Shown piece by piece: positions 47,349-55,865 of a DNA stretch of 64,000 nucleotides. The position numbers and the translations under genes were made by a program. Positions within the stretch are counted from its first letter, which is position 1, and the number at the start of each line of letters is the position of its first letter. The stretch is from Neisseria leonii (GTDB taxonomy: Bacteria; Pseudomonadota; Gammaproteobacteria; Burkholderiales; Neisseriaceae). Under the pieces are notes generated by a model. It was not told where the DNA came from. It was given only the letters and a program-made list of their open reading frames with translations, and did not search any database. The DNA is taken from assembly GCF_028776105.2 (NCBI RefSeq), contig NZ_CP145606.1, positions 1 through 64,000 of the forward strand, given 5' to 3'.

Positions 47349-48353
47349 ATGCTGAAAAAATATTCCAAATTCGCGGCACTGATGACTGCCGCCGCCATTT
47401 TGGCCGCCTGCGGCGGCAGTGCCGACAAACCCGCCGCCGAGAGCAAACCGGCGGCCGGGCAGGCAGCGGCGGCAGACAAGCTGGCTGCCCGCTTCGTGAC
47501 CATCGCCACAGGCGGCGCGTCCGGTCCCTACAACATCATCGGTACTTCGCTGGCCGAAGCCTATGCCAAGGTTTACGGCGTGAACGCGAAAACCCAAAGC
47601 ACCGGTGCGTCGGTGGAAAATCTGAATCTTTTGGATCAGGGCAAGGCCGAGATGGCGTTTGTGATGAGCGATGCGCTCAATGATGCGGTGAAAGGTACCG
47701 GTTCGTTCCAAAAACCGCTGGATTCGGTGGCACAAATCGCCGCGCTGTATCCGAACTATGTGCAGATTGTGGCTTCGGCCAAATCGGGTATCCGCTCGAT
47801 TGAAGATCTGCGCGGCAAGCGTGTGGCCGTCGGCGCGCAGAATTCGGGTGTGGAACTGGCTTCGCGCGCGCTGCTGAACGGCTTCGGTATCACGTACAAC
47901 GATTTGAAAGTAGATTTTCTCGGTTATGCCGAGGCGGCCGACGCGCTCAAATCGGGTAAATTGGACGCGGCGTTTTTGACCAGCGGCCTGCCCAATTCGT
48001 CGCTGATGGAGTTGCAGCAGGGCTTTGATCTGCAACTGGTCAGTGTACCGGCCGACAAGCTGGGCGAAATCGCCAAAACATCGCCGTTCTTCAATCCTAT
48101 GCCGATTCCGGCCGGTACTTACAACAATGCCGAAGATGTGCCGACGGCGGCAATTCTGAATGCTCTGGTGGTGCGCGCCGATCTGAGCGAAGACGATGTG
48201 TACAAGCTGACGAAAACCTTCTTTGAAAGTCTCGATACGTTGAAAACCGCGCATCAGGCCGCAGGCAGCATCAGTTTGGAAGCGGCGCAGAAAGGTTTGG
48301 TGGCACCGCTGCATCCGGGCGCGAAGCGTTATTACGACGAAGCCGCGAAATAA
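47349..48353 (+). CDS. TRAP transporter substrate-binding protein, TAXI family (lipoprotein)
   Basis: 334-residue solute receptor of a TAXI-type tripartite ATP-independent transporter; relatives take up dicarboxylates or amino acids such as glutamate. Lipoprotein signal with lipobox LAACGG (Cys about 21), then an Ala-rich linker. The TAXI core opens FVTIATGGASGPYNIIGTSLA; STGASVENLNLL and GKRVAVGAQNSGVEL are further family blocks. AGGAG precedes the ATG. It heads a three-gene operon with DUF1850 and the fused permease. Confidence 0.9.
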   Translation: MLKKYSKFAALMTAAAILAACGGSADKPAAESKPAAGQAAAADKLAARFVTIATGGASGPYNIIGTSLAEAYAKVYGVNAKTQSTGASVENLNLLDQGKAEMAFVMSDALNDAVKGTGSFQKPLDSVAQIAALYPNYVQIVASAKSGIRSIEDLRGKRVAVGAQNSGVELASRALLNGFGITYNDLKVDFLGYAEAADALKSGKLDAAFLTSGLPNSSLMELQQGFDLQLVSVPADKLGEIAKTSPFFNPMPIPAGTYNNAEDVPTAAILNALVVRADLSEDDVYKLTKTFFESLDTLKTAHQAAGSISLEAAQKGLVAPLHPGAKRYYDEAAK

Positions 48354-48356
48354 TCT

Positions 48357-48839
48357 GTGAGACCAAGCGCAACGGGCCGCAAAACAGGCGTGGCACTGCT
48401 TGCGCTTTTTTGCTGCGTCCTGTTTTTGCTGCGTCCGCAGCCGCGTATCGAAATCCGCACAGCCGATACAGTGTGCCTGTGGCCGCGCGACAGCATCGGG
48501 CTGAAATGGCGGCATTCGGTGGAAAAGCAGGACTGGCAGGAAATCTGGCGGCGGGAAGGCCGTCTGCTGCGGCTGGATGCGGCGTATGTGCAGACTTTCG
48601 GCGCAGGTGTGCCGGCAGACGGTGTGCCTGTGCCTGCGCCTGAGGGTTATGTCGGTATGGCGGCGGAGCGGGTGCAGCCGCAAATCGAATGGGTGGTGTC
48701 GCGCAATATGCGCGGCGTGCTGTTTTCAGACGGCCTGGAATGGCCGGTTTACCGCCATCTGCCCGACTATACTGCTGTGAATATTGCTGTATCGCTTCAG
48801 CCTGCCGTGCGGCAGTTTTTTAAGAAAGAGTGTGTATGA
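48357..48839 (+). CDS. DUF1850 protein linked to TRAP-TAXI transporter
   Basis: 160-residue protein with one N-terminal hydrophobic anchor (about 10-26, VALLALFCCVLFLL) and an extracytoplasmic DUF1850 domain that begins IEIRTADTVCLWPRDSIGLKWRHSVEKQDWQE. The family is found beside TAXI-type TRAP genes; its job is unknown. It starts at GTG three bases after the binding-protein stop, and its own stop overlaps the permease ATG. A DUS in frame encodes FSDGLEW. Confidence 0.82.
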   Translation: MRPSATGRKTGVALLALFCCVLFLLRPQPRIEIRTADTVCLWPRDSIGLKWRHSVEKQDWQEIWRREGRLLRLDAAYVQTFGAGVPADGVPVPAPEGYVGMAAERVQPQIEWVVSRNMRGVLFSDGLEWPVYRHLPDYTAVNIAVSLQPAVRQFFKKECV

Positions 48840-50827
48840 CACAAACCCAATCCGCTGCGCCCAATGCGCAGGAAATTCTGGAAAAATACGACCGCGAATC
48901 GGTAACGCGGCATCCGCAGGGCAAAACCGTGCGCCTGATCATCAGTGTGCTGGCGATTGCCTATTCGCTGTTTCATCTGTACATCACGTTCAACCCGCTG
49001 CCCGAAATGTTGCAGCGTTCGATTCACGTCGGCGTGGGTGCGGCTCTGATTTTTCTGATTTATCCGCCCGCCAAAAAAAGCAGCCGCCAAAAAGTCGTGT
49101 GGTACGACTGGCTGTGGGCGGCCGCCGCGCTGGCCGGCTGCGGCTATCTGATTACCCAGTTTCAGGATATTGTCAGCGTGCGCGGCGGTATTCCGAATAC
49201 GGCCGATATTGTGTTGGCCGTGCTGACGGTGGCGGTGGTGCTGGAAAGCGCGCGCCGCGTAACCGGCTGGATTCTGCCGCTGTTCGCGCTGGTGTTCCTT
49301 GCGTATCCCTTTATCAGCCACATGGATTTTATGCCCGACCGCCTGCTGACGCGGCCGTATGACTGGGGCGATATTTTCGGCCAGCTCTATCTGAAAACCG
49401 AAGGGCTGTATTCCACCGCCATCGGCGCGTCGGTAACGTTTATCTTCCTGTTTATCCTGTTCGGCGCATTTCTGGCACGTTCGGGCATGGGGCAGCTGTT
49501 TAACGATTTGGCGATGGCACTGGCCGGACACAAGCAGGGCGGGCCGGCCAAAGTGGCGGTAATTTCCAGCGGCTTTATGGGCAGCATCAACGGCGCGGCG
49601 GTGGCCAATGTGGTCGGCACGGGCGCGTTTACCATTCCGCTGATGAAAAAAATCGGCTACCACAAAAACTTTGCCGGCGCGGTGGAAGCCAGTGCATCGG
49701 TGGGCGGGCAGATTCTGCCGCCGATTATGGGCGCGTCGGCCTTTATCATGGCCGAAACCACGGGCGTGAAATACAGCACCATCGCGCTGGCCGCACTGCT
49801 GCCCGCACTGCTGTATTACTTGGGCGTGATTGCGCAGGTGCATTTCCGTGCGGGCAAACGCGATTTGAAAGGCGTACCCAAAGCCGACCTGCCGCGCGTC
49901 GGCGAAGTGCTGAAAGCACGCGGCCATATGCTGTTGCCGATTGTCGCGCTGGTGTGGATGCTGGCCGAGTCGGTGCCGGTGGGCTATGCGGCTGCCTATA
50001 CCATCGGCATCACAGTCGTCATCAGCTGGCTGCGTCCCGAAACCCGCATGGGCATCAAAGACATCGTGGCCGCTTTGGAAGACGGAGCGAAACAGTCACT
50101 GTCGGTGATGGCCGCCTGTGCCGTGGTCGGTATTGTCATCGGCGTGGTCAATCTGACCAGCTTCGGCACAGTCATGACCTCGTCGATTCTGACTTTGGGC
50201 GCGGGTTCGCTGTTTCTGACCCTGTTTTTGACCATGCTCGCCTCGATGGTGCTGGGTATGGGGCTGCCTTCGATTCCCGCCTACATCATCACGGCAACTA
50301 TGGTTGCCCCCGCACTGGCCGGATTCGGCGTGCCGATTTTGGTGGCACATATGTTCGTGTTCTATTTCGGCATTTTCGCCAACATTACCCCGCCGGTGGC
50401 CTTAGCGGCTTTTGCCGGTGCGGGCATTGCCGGCGGCGATCCGATGAAAACCGGCTGGCAGTCGCTCAAACTCGCGCTGGCGGGCTTTATCGTGCCGTTT
50501 ATGTTTGTGTACAACCCGAATATGCTGATGATTGACCCGGCAGGAATCGAAATCACGGCCAAAACCTTCACGCTGCCCGCCTGGCATACCATCGCGGCGG
50601 TGTGCACCACATCGATTGTCGGCGTACTGGCACTTTCGGCGGCGGTGGAGGGTTATTTCAAAACCCATCTGGCGGCATGGGCGCGGCTGCTGACCGCCGT
50701 TGGCGCACTGTGTCTGATTGTGCCGGAAGCCACGACCGATATTGTCGGTATGGTGATTGTGGCGGTGATGGCGGTGTTCAATTGGCGGCAGGCAAAAAAG
50801 GCACCTGCCGTGCGCAGTCTGCCGTAA
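48836..50827 (+). CDS. TRAP transporter fused permease (4TM-12TM)
   Basis: 663-residue inner-membrane protein joining the small (DctQ-like) and large (DctM-like) permease subunits, as is normal for TAXI systems. The large subunit starts near residue 120; its hallmarks include FGAFLARSGMGQLFNDLAMALAG, SGFMGSINGAAVANVVGTGAFTIPLMKK and LGMGLPSIPAYIITATMVAPAL. It uses an ion gradient to import the ligand caught by the upstream receptor. The ATG overlaps the DUF1850 stop (ATGA). A terminator follows. Confidence 0.93.
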   Translation: MTQTQSAAPNAQEILEKYDRESVTRHPQGKTVRLIISVLAIAYSLFHLYITFNPLPEMLQRSIHVGVGAALIFLIYPPAKKSSRQKVVWYDWLWAAAALAGCGYLITQFQDIVSVRGGIPNTADIVLAVLTVAVVLESARRVTGWILPLFALVFLAYPFISHMDFMPDRLLTRPYDWGDIFGQLYLKTEGLYSTAIGASVTFIFLFILFGAFLARSGMGQLFNDLAMALAGHKQGGPAKVAVISSGFMGSINGAAVANVVGTGAFTIPLMKKIGYHKNFAGAVEASASVGGQILPPIMGASAFIMAETTGVKYSTIALAALLPALLYYLGVIAQVHFRAGKRDLKGVPKADLPRVGEVLKARGHMLLPIVALVWMLAESVPVGYAAAYTIGITVVISWLRPETRMGIKDIVAALEDGAKQSLSVMAACAVVGIVIGVVNLTSFGTVMTSSILTLGAGSLFLTLFLTMLASMVLGMGLPSIPAYIITATMVAPALAGFGVPILVAHMFVFYFGIFANITPPVALAAFAGAGIAGGDPMKTGWQSLKLALAGFIVPFMFVYNPNMLMIDPAGIEITAKTFTLPAWHTIAAVCTTSIVGVLALSAAVEGYFKTHLAAWARLLTAVGALCLIVPEATTDIVGMVIVAVMAVFNWRQAKKAPAVRSLP

Positions 50828-50837
50828 AGTCCGTCTG

Positions 50838-50860
50838 AAAACGCCCTGCGGGGCGTTTTT
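50838..50860 (+). terminator. Terminator of the TRAP operon
   Basis: AAAACGCCC and GGGGCGTTTTT form a compact hairpin around TGC with a T-run; the first arm directly follows a degenerate DUS. Confidence 0.88.
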
Positions 50861-51203
50861 ATTTTTGTTTTGGCGGCGGGTTGGGGAGGTTGGGCAGAAA
50901 CGGATGTCTGAATCTGGCAGGTGCGCCCGTGTGATTGGGCAGCCCGGAACGGGCATACGGCCCGATGCTGTTGTGTACCGGTCTGCGGCAACCCGTGCCG
51001 GATACGGTTACCCGCCCGCTCTTTTGTTAAGATGGCTGTTTAAAACGTTCCCTAAGGTTTACGCAAGCGATGATGACTGTGACCCAAAGATACGGTGAAG
51101 TTTTGTCTGATTCCTTCGAGCCTGTAATATACCGGCCTGTAATATATCAGGCCGTCTGAAACCGGAATTAGGCAACAACGGAATCAAGAAAATAGGATCA
51201 ATC
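50861..51203. other. Gap between TRAP operon and antitoxin remnant
   Basis: No supported gene. A 29-codon frame at 51070 ends QAV-stop inside a DUS at about 51148 and contains a duplicated CCTGTAATATA. It may be a relic. Confidence 0.45.
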
Positions 51204-51496
51204 ATGAATAAAGTAGAATTATTGAAAGAATTCGACCGCCCGAAAGTGTTAGCTACACCCCTGAAGAAATCGCTACCGAGCGCGATTCTTACCATCAGAT
51301 TGTTGCCAGCTTTGCGCTGGAAAATGCAGAGCCTACGGACTTTCACAAGGTTATTGCAATGGAAGAAATTCGCGGCGAACTCACGGATAAAGAGGGGTGG
51401 GATATTATTCTTGGCAAAAATCCCCAAGAAGCAGAACGCATTAAAGTGAAGCTGAAACGCCTGGCCGAACAGGGCTTGTCTTGGAAGGATTTGTGA
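51204..51496 (+). pseudogene. VbhA-like Fic antitoxin, frameshifted
   Basis: ATG after AGGA; the first 13 codons read MNKVELLKEFDRP. Adding one C to the CCC tract that follows restores a 97-residue protein ending LKRLAEQGLSWKDL. It includes VASFALENAEPTDFHKVIAM, where SFALEN fits the [S/T]xxxE[G/N] inhibitory motif of class I Fic antitoxins (VbhA). The spacing and the following acidic helix (EEIRGELT) also fit VbhA. As it stands the gene is out of frame after codon 13. Its stop overlaps the next ATG as TGATG, the coupling expected of a toxin-antitoxin operon. Confidence 0.65.
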
Positions 51497-51681
51497 TGAA
51501 TCAAACTGAACAGGAGATTTTTGATTCTGCAACCTCCAAAAACCTACGGACAGCCGCAAAGAATTTAAGTGATTCGCAAGATTTTTCTCTCAACGGGATA
51601 AAGCAGCTTCACGATTCAACATTTACCCCTACTTACAGGTTTACCCGAAAGTGTTCAACAAACCATGTTGAACTACCCTGA
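51496..51681 (+). pseudogene. Probable remnant of a Fic-type toxin gene
   Basis: 61 codons, coupled to the antitoxin. Residues 28-42, DFSLNGIKQLHDSTF, resemble the helix just before the Fic core in VbhT-like toxins (pattern F-L--[IM]K-[IL]H---F). The reading then runs into TPTYRFTRK and stops; no HxFx[DE]GN active site is present anywhere nearby. In the next frame, LPESVQQTMLNYPERPQRDD runs on toward the DUF1853 start and may be the tail of the same or another broken gene. The Fic assignment is tentative. Confidence 0.4.
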
Positions 51682-51713
51682 ACGCCCGCAGCGTGATGAC
51701 TGGAAAAAAGAGA

Positions 51714-52559
51714 ATGAATTATGCACTCGATGCTTTGTGGTGGCGGCTCGACAGCCCGCCGGTACGCGATTTGGCCGCGCTGCTGACGGCGCCGCCGTTG
51801 TGGGACAGCGGCGTCGAATGGCCGGTGCGCGCTTTGCTGGGCCGGTCGGGTTTGCGCTTTCTGCTGTCGCTGAATGATGATCCCGCGCCCTTGACCGCTT
51901 ATTTGGCGGCACACGCGCCGTTCGGCGGCCGTTTGGGCGTTTATGCCGAACGGCTGCTGGCATTTTGGCTGGACAACGCGCCGCATTGCCGGCTGCTGGC
52001 GCACAATCTGCCGGTAGAGGAAAACGGACGGCGGTTGGGTGCGTTGGATTTTGTGGCCGAGGCAGACGGCCGCTGCCTGCATATCGAGCTGGCCTGCAAG
52101 TATTACGGTGCCGAATCCGGCCGTGCGGCCGATTTGGTCGGGCTGAACGCGGCCGACCGGTTGGCCGACAAGGCTGCCAAACTGCACAAACAGCTCGCCT
52201 TGTCGCGGCAGCCGGCCGGTTTGCGTGCGCTGGCTGCGGCAGGGTTGCGGGTGGACGCGGCGGTGTCGGTGGTGCGCGGTATGGGGTTTTCTGCGGCGGG
52301 CGTGTCGGGCGCGCCGCTCTGTCCGACAGGCTGGCACGGCGGCTACCGGCGGACAGATTCGCCTACCCTGCTGCCGCACGGACGTTATTATGTGCTGCCG
52401 CGTATGGCGTTGCTGGCACCGGCCAGAGTGGGGGAGGCGGAGTTGGCCGATGCCGAAACCGCCGCGCGTGCGGGTCCGGCCATTTTGGCGAAAGTGGCGC
52501 GCCGTTCAGACGGCCTCTGGCATGAAACGGAGCGCATCATGCAGGTTGAGGCCGTCTGA
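51714..52559 (+). CDS. DUF1853 protein
   Basis: 281-residue protein matching DUF1853, a family with a PD-(D/E)xK nuclease-like look: RRLGALDFVAEADGRCLHIELACKYY contains the D...ExK-like pattern (Asp, then ELACK). Function unknown. ATG chosen at MNYALDALWWRL, the family-like start; an upstream ATG at 51693 adds seven residues. The last codons, GAG GCC GTC TGA, come from a DUS. A DUS in frame also encodes SDGLWH near residue 268. Confidence 0.78.
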   Translation: MNYALDALWWRLDSPPVRDLAALLTAPPLWDSGVEWPVRALLGRSGLRFLLSLNDDPAPLTAYLAAHAPFGGRLGVYAERLLAFWLDNAPHCRLLAHNLPVEENGRRLGALDFVAEADGRCLHIELACKYYGAESGRAADLVGLNAADRLADKAAKLHKQLALSRQPAGLRALAAAGLRVDAAVSVVRGMGFSAAGVSGAPLCPTGWHGGYRRTDSPTLLPHGRYYVLPRMALLAPARVGEAELADAETAARAGPAILAKVARRSDGLWHETERIMQVEAV

Positions 52560-52605
52560 AAGTCTGCTGTGCCTGTTTGGGGTTTTTGAAACTTTGAGCA
52601 GGCGA

Positions 52606-52629
52606 GTCGGATTCGAGAATCCGACCTAC
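52606..52629. repeat. Solo palindromic repeat tip
   Basis: GTCGGATTCGAGAATCCGAC with the CCTAC flank, a single copy of the tip sequence found in the three tandem arrays. Confidence 0.75.
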
Positions 52630-52746
52630 GTGAATTTTGGCGGTTTTAGTTTTGCCAAAATCCGCTTTTCCGGTTTGAAGCCCGGCACTGTTTTCAGACG
52701 GCCTTGACGGTTGGCGGGCTGTCTTGCCGGCGGGTGCGGTTTTATT

Positions 52747-52776
52747 TTGATGGCGGGTCGGGCTTTATGGTAGAAT
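52747..52776 (+). promoter_or_regulatory. tig promoter
   Basis: TTGATG, 18 bases and TAGAAT with an extended TGG just before it. The leader to the tig ATG would be about 80 bases. Confidence 0.6.
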
Positions 52777-52864
52777 CCGCGTTTTATTTTGCGTTGCGGC
52801 TGCACGGCATTGGTATACCGGCCGCCGGACTTAACTGGCTATTATTCATATTTAAGGGTTTACG

Positions 52865-54172
52865 ATGAGCGTAACAGTAGAAAAATTGGAAGGTTTGGCG
52901 CGTAAGGTCGAACTGTCTCTGCCTTGGAACGACATTAACGCAGAAGTGGACAAACGCCTGAAACAGACCGCGCGCCGCGTGCGCATCGACGGTTTCCGTC
53001 CCGGTAAAGCCCCCATCGGTATGGTGGCTTCCATGTACGGCAACAGTATTCAAAACGAAGTGATGAACGAACTGGCGCAGAAAGTCTTTTTTGATGCCGC
53101 TGTGGCCGAGGGTTGGAAAATTGCCGGTATGCCGCGACTGGAAGGCGTGGAAGGTCAGGAAGACAAAGAAAACTTCCGTTTTGCCGGTGTGTTCGAAGTT
53201 TTCCCCGAAGTGAAAATCGGCGACTTGTCCGCCCGGGAAATCAGCAAAATCACCACCGAAGTGGGCGATGCCGAGGTGGACAAAACCATTGAAATCCTGC
53301 GCCAGCAGCGTACCGTCTTCAATCATGTCGAGCGTGCCGCACAGAAAGAAGACCGTGTGATTATCGATTTTGCCGGCAAAATCGACGGCGAAGCCTTTAA
53401 CGGCGGTTCGTCTGAGAACTATGCTTTCGTTTTGGGCAAAGGCCAGATGCTGCCCGAGTTTGAAGCCGGCGTGGAAGGCTTGAAAGCAGGCGAGAGCAAA
53501 GATGTGGAAGTAAACTTCCCCGAAGATTACCACGGCAAGGATGTGGCTGGTAAAACCGCCGTCTTCACCATCAGCGTGAAAAACGTTTCCGAGCCGAAGC
53601 TGCCCGAAGTCGATGCCGATTTTGCCAAAGCCTTGGGCATCGAGGGCGGCGATACCGCCAAAATGCGCGAGGAAGTGAAGAAAAACGTGGTGCGCGAAGT
53701 GAACCGCCGCGTCAATGCGCAGAACAAAGAAGCCGTGATGGAAGCCCTGTTGCAGGCGGCCGAGCTGGAAGTGCCCAATGCGCTGGTCGGCGAAGAATCC
53801 GCCCGCCTGGCCGATGAAATGAAACAGAATTTTGTCAATCAGGGCATGGCCGATGCGAAAAAACTGGATCTGCCGGCCGATATGTTCAAAGAACAGGCCG
53901 AACGCCGCGTGAAACTGGGCCTGATTCTGGCCGAACTGGTTCAGGCCAATCAGTTGGAGCCGACCAAAGAACAGGTCGATGCCGTGATTGCCGATTTTGC
54001 CGAAAGCTACGAAGATCCGCAGGAAGTGATCGAGTGGTATCACGCCGAACCGTCGCGCCTGCAAGGCCCTAATTCGCTGGCCGTGGAGCAGAATGTCGTC
54101 GATTTCGTGCTGGGCAAAGCCAAAGTGAGCGAAAAAGCCCTGTCGTTTGACGAAGTGATGGGCCAGGTTTAA
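52865..54172 (+). CDS. tig: Trigger factor
   Basis: 435-residue ribosome-bound chaperone and prolyl isomerase. The ribosome-binding signature GFRPGKAP lies near residue 44. The FKBP-like domain (about 155-240) opens DRVIIDFAGKIDGEAFNGG and includes the LGKGQMLPEFEAGVEGLKAG motif. The long helical C-terminal arms make up the rest. It is the first gene of tig-clpP, an arrangement conserved in proteobacteria, although clpX is elsewhere here. Confidence 0.97.
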   Translation: MSVTVEKLEGLARKVELSLPWNDINAEVDKRLKQTARRVRIDGFRPGKAPIGMVASMYGNSIQNEVMNELAQKVFFDAAVAEGWKIAGMPRLEGVEGQEDKENFRFAGVFEVFPEVKIGDLSAREISKITTEVGDAEVDKTIEILRQQRTVFNHVERAAQKEDRVIIDFAGKIDGEAFNGGSSENYAFVLGKGQMLPEFEAGVEGLKAGESKDVEVNFPEDYHGKDVAGKTAVFTISVKNVSEPKLPEVDADFAKALGIEGGDTAKMREEVKKNVVREVNRRVNAQNKEAVMEALLQAAELEVPNALVGEESARLADEMKQNFVNQGMADAKKLDLPADMFKEQAERRVKLGLILAELVQANQLEPTKEQVDAVIADFAESYEDPQEVIEWYHAEPSRLQGPNSLAVEQNVVDFVLGKAKVSEKALSFDEVMGQV

Positions 54173-54189
54173 AACCAGGCCGTCTGAAA

Positions 54190-54272
54190 CGGCCGCAGCG
54201 GGCGCGAATCCGCGAGACCTTGCGGCCGGAAAAACGAAAGCACCGAAGCGGCTTGTGCGCTTGGGTGCTTTC
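54190..54272 (+). promoter_or_regulatory. Two stable hairpins between tig and clpP
   Basis: GGCCGCA...TTGCGGCC (54190-54228) and then GAAAGCACC...GGTGCTTTC (about 54236-54272, with an inner AAGCG/CGCTT stem). Neither has a T-run, so they are not classic terminators; they may pause RNA polymerase or protect the tig mRNA end. Confidence 0.6.
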
Positions 54273-54295
54273 CCACTATGGAAAGGAATGTTTTT

Positions 54296-54937
54296 ATGCT
54301 GCCGGAAATTACCGCCAACACCTTAATCCCCACCGTTATCGAGCAGAGCGGCCGCGGCGAGCGTGCGTTTGACATTTACTCGCGCCTGCTCAAAGAGCGC
54401 ATTATTTTTCTCGTCGGCCCCGTGAACGACCACACCGCCAATCTGGTGGTGGCGCAAATGCTGTTTCTGGAAAGCGAAAATCCCGACAAGGATATTTTCT
54501 TCTATATCAATTCGCCGGGCGGTTCGGTTACGGCCGGTATGTCGATTTTCGATACCATGAACTTTATCAAACCCGATGTGTCCACCCTGTGCTTGGGGCA
54601 GGCGGCCAGTATGGGTGCGTTCCTGCTGTCGGCCGGTACCAAAGGCAAACGTTTTGCCCTGCCCAACAGCCGCATTATGATTCACCAGCCGCTTATCAGC
54701 GGCGGCTTGGGCGGGCAGGCTTCGGATATTGAAATTCACGCCCGCGAGCTGATTAAAATCAAGCAGAAGCTGAACGAATTTCTGGCCAAGCATACCGGCC
54801 AGCCGCTGGAAAAAGTGGAACGCGATACCGACCGCGACAATTTTATGTCGGCCGGTGCGGCCAAAGAATACGGCCTGATCGATGATGTCATCGAAACCCG
54901 GGAAGAAGCGGCCAAAGCCGCCGCCTCTGCCGGTTAA
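54296..54937 (+). CDS. clpP: ATP-dependent Clp protease proteolytic subunit ClpP
   Basis: 213-residue serine protease forming the two-ring chamber used with ClpX. The nucleophile Ser lies in [11 protein letters not shown] (about 102), the His in [12 protein letters not shown] (about 127) and the Asp in the TDRDNFMSA region near 176. The ATG was chosen after AAAGGAA; it gives [23 protein letters not shown], the usual mature-like start with a short propeptide. DUS pair follows. Confidence 0.97.
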   Translation: MLPEITANTLIPTVIEQSGRGERAFDIYSRLLKERIIFLVGPVNDHTANLVVAQMLFLESENPDKDIFFYINSPGGSVTAGMSIFDTMNFIKPDVSTLCLGQAASMGAFLLSAGTKGKRFALPNSRIMIHQPLISGGLGGQASDIEIHARELIKIKQKLNEFLAKHTGQPLEKVERDTDRDNFMSAGAAKEYGLIDDVIETREEAAKAAASAG

Positions 54938-54954
54938 GCCCGACCGGCTACCGC

Positions 54955-55003
54955 AAAGGCCGTCTGAAAACGCATAACGGGCGATTTCAGACGGCCTTTT
55001 TTT
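54955..55003. terminator. Inverted DUS pair terminator after clpP
   Basis: AAAGGCCGTCTGAAAA and TTTCAGACGGCCTTTTTTT enclose a 16-base loop, with seven T residues after. The second arm also forms the end of the minus-strand lipoprotein pseudogene. Confidence 0.9.
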
Positions 55004-55378
55004 GTGAGGCTGAAACGGGAAAGGTGTGAGCCGGTTCGGGAGGTTTCGGAGTGTTGGCAAAGCTGCGTTTGACCATGACATAGCAGGCATCAAACTGATC
55101 ATAACCGTCTTTTTTGGCGCAAAGCAGGGTAGACCCGATCACTTTCCGGCTTGGCCGGTCTTGTTGGAAACGTGCATTCATTTTTTCGCAAAATGCCGTA
55201 TCGGTATTGGCATTTTCAAGCAGGCGGGGAGCAGTCTGTTGAGTTTTTTGTTGTAATTCAGGCGGTCGTTGATGGCGCTGCTGATGCGCGCGTCGGTTAC
55301 GGTTTCATCGACGATTAAGCCGACACGGCATCCGCTGACTGACAGGCAGGCTAAGATGGCACATGCTGATTTTTTCAT
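54987..55378 (-). pseudogene. Small lipoprotein gene broken by one frameshift
   Basis: Starts after AAAGGA with MKKSACAILACLSVSGCRVG, a lipoprotein signal (lipidated Cys at 17). The frame breaks after LNRLLP at a run of four C; one more C would join it to RLLENANTDTAFCEKMNARF and continue to KKDGYDQFDACYVMVK, ending QKKAV-stop in a DUS. Restored length is about 130 residues with three Cys in the mature part. No family recognised. Two further same-strand fragments without starts support decay, not two genes. Confidence 0.6.
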
Positions 55379-55865
55379 ACCGCTGTCCTTTTGTTTTTTA
55401 CTGAATACTGCGCACGGTATACATAAACCGCTATTTTTTAAATGGGGAGATATGGTATTCGTGAATGATGTTTGTCTCGAAAGCCTATGGGTAATCATCT
55501 GTGTATTTTGGGCGGAAACGGGATATTGCGGGGTCTGAATTTTTATTGCGGTCAGTCTGCGGCCGGCATCGATTGAAAACAATATCCGGTTCAGGTGCAG
55601 CTGAATATCCATGGTGGGAAACCGATACTGTTTTCGGAAATGGGGCAAATAGCCCGTTTTTGATGTATTGGCGGCAGGGCGTATGCAGCGGGCAAGATGC
55701 GGGATTGGCATCGGTTCAGAGCCATTCAGACGGCCTTTTACGCAATTTAACTGTGCGGAAAATCCGTATACCGCAGCTGTGTTAAAATGGTGTTCATAAG
55801 GGCAGGCTGAAACGGTCTGCTTTTTTTCTTTGCCCGTAGGGACGTTTGTAAAAGGAGAAATGCTG
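55379..55865. other. Non-coding gap before the MscS-family gene
   Basis: No supported gene on either strand. It contains one DUS at about 55724 and the AT-rich upstream region of the channel gene. Confidence 0.55.
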
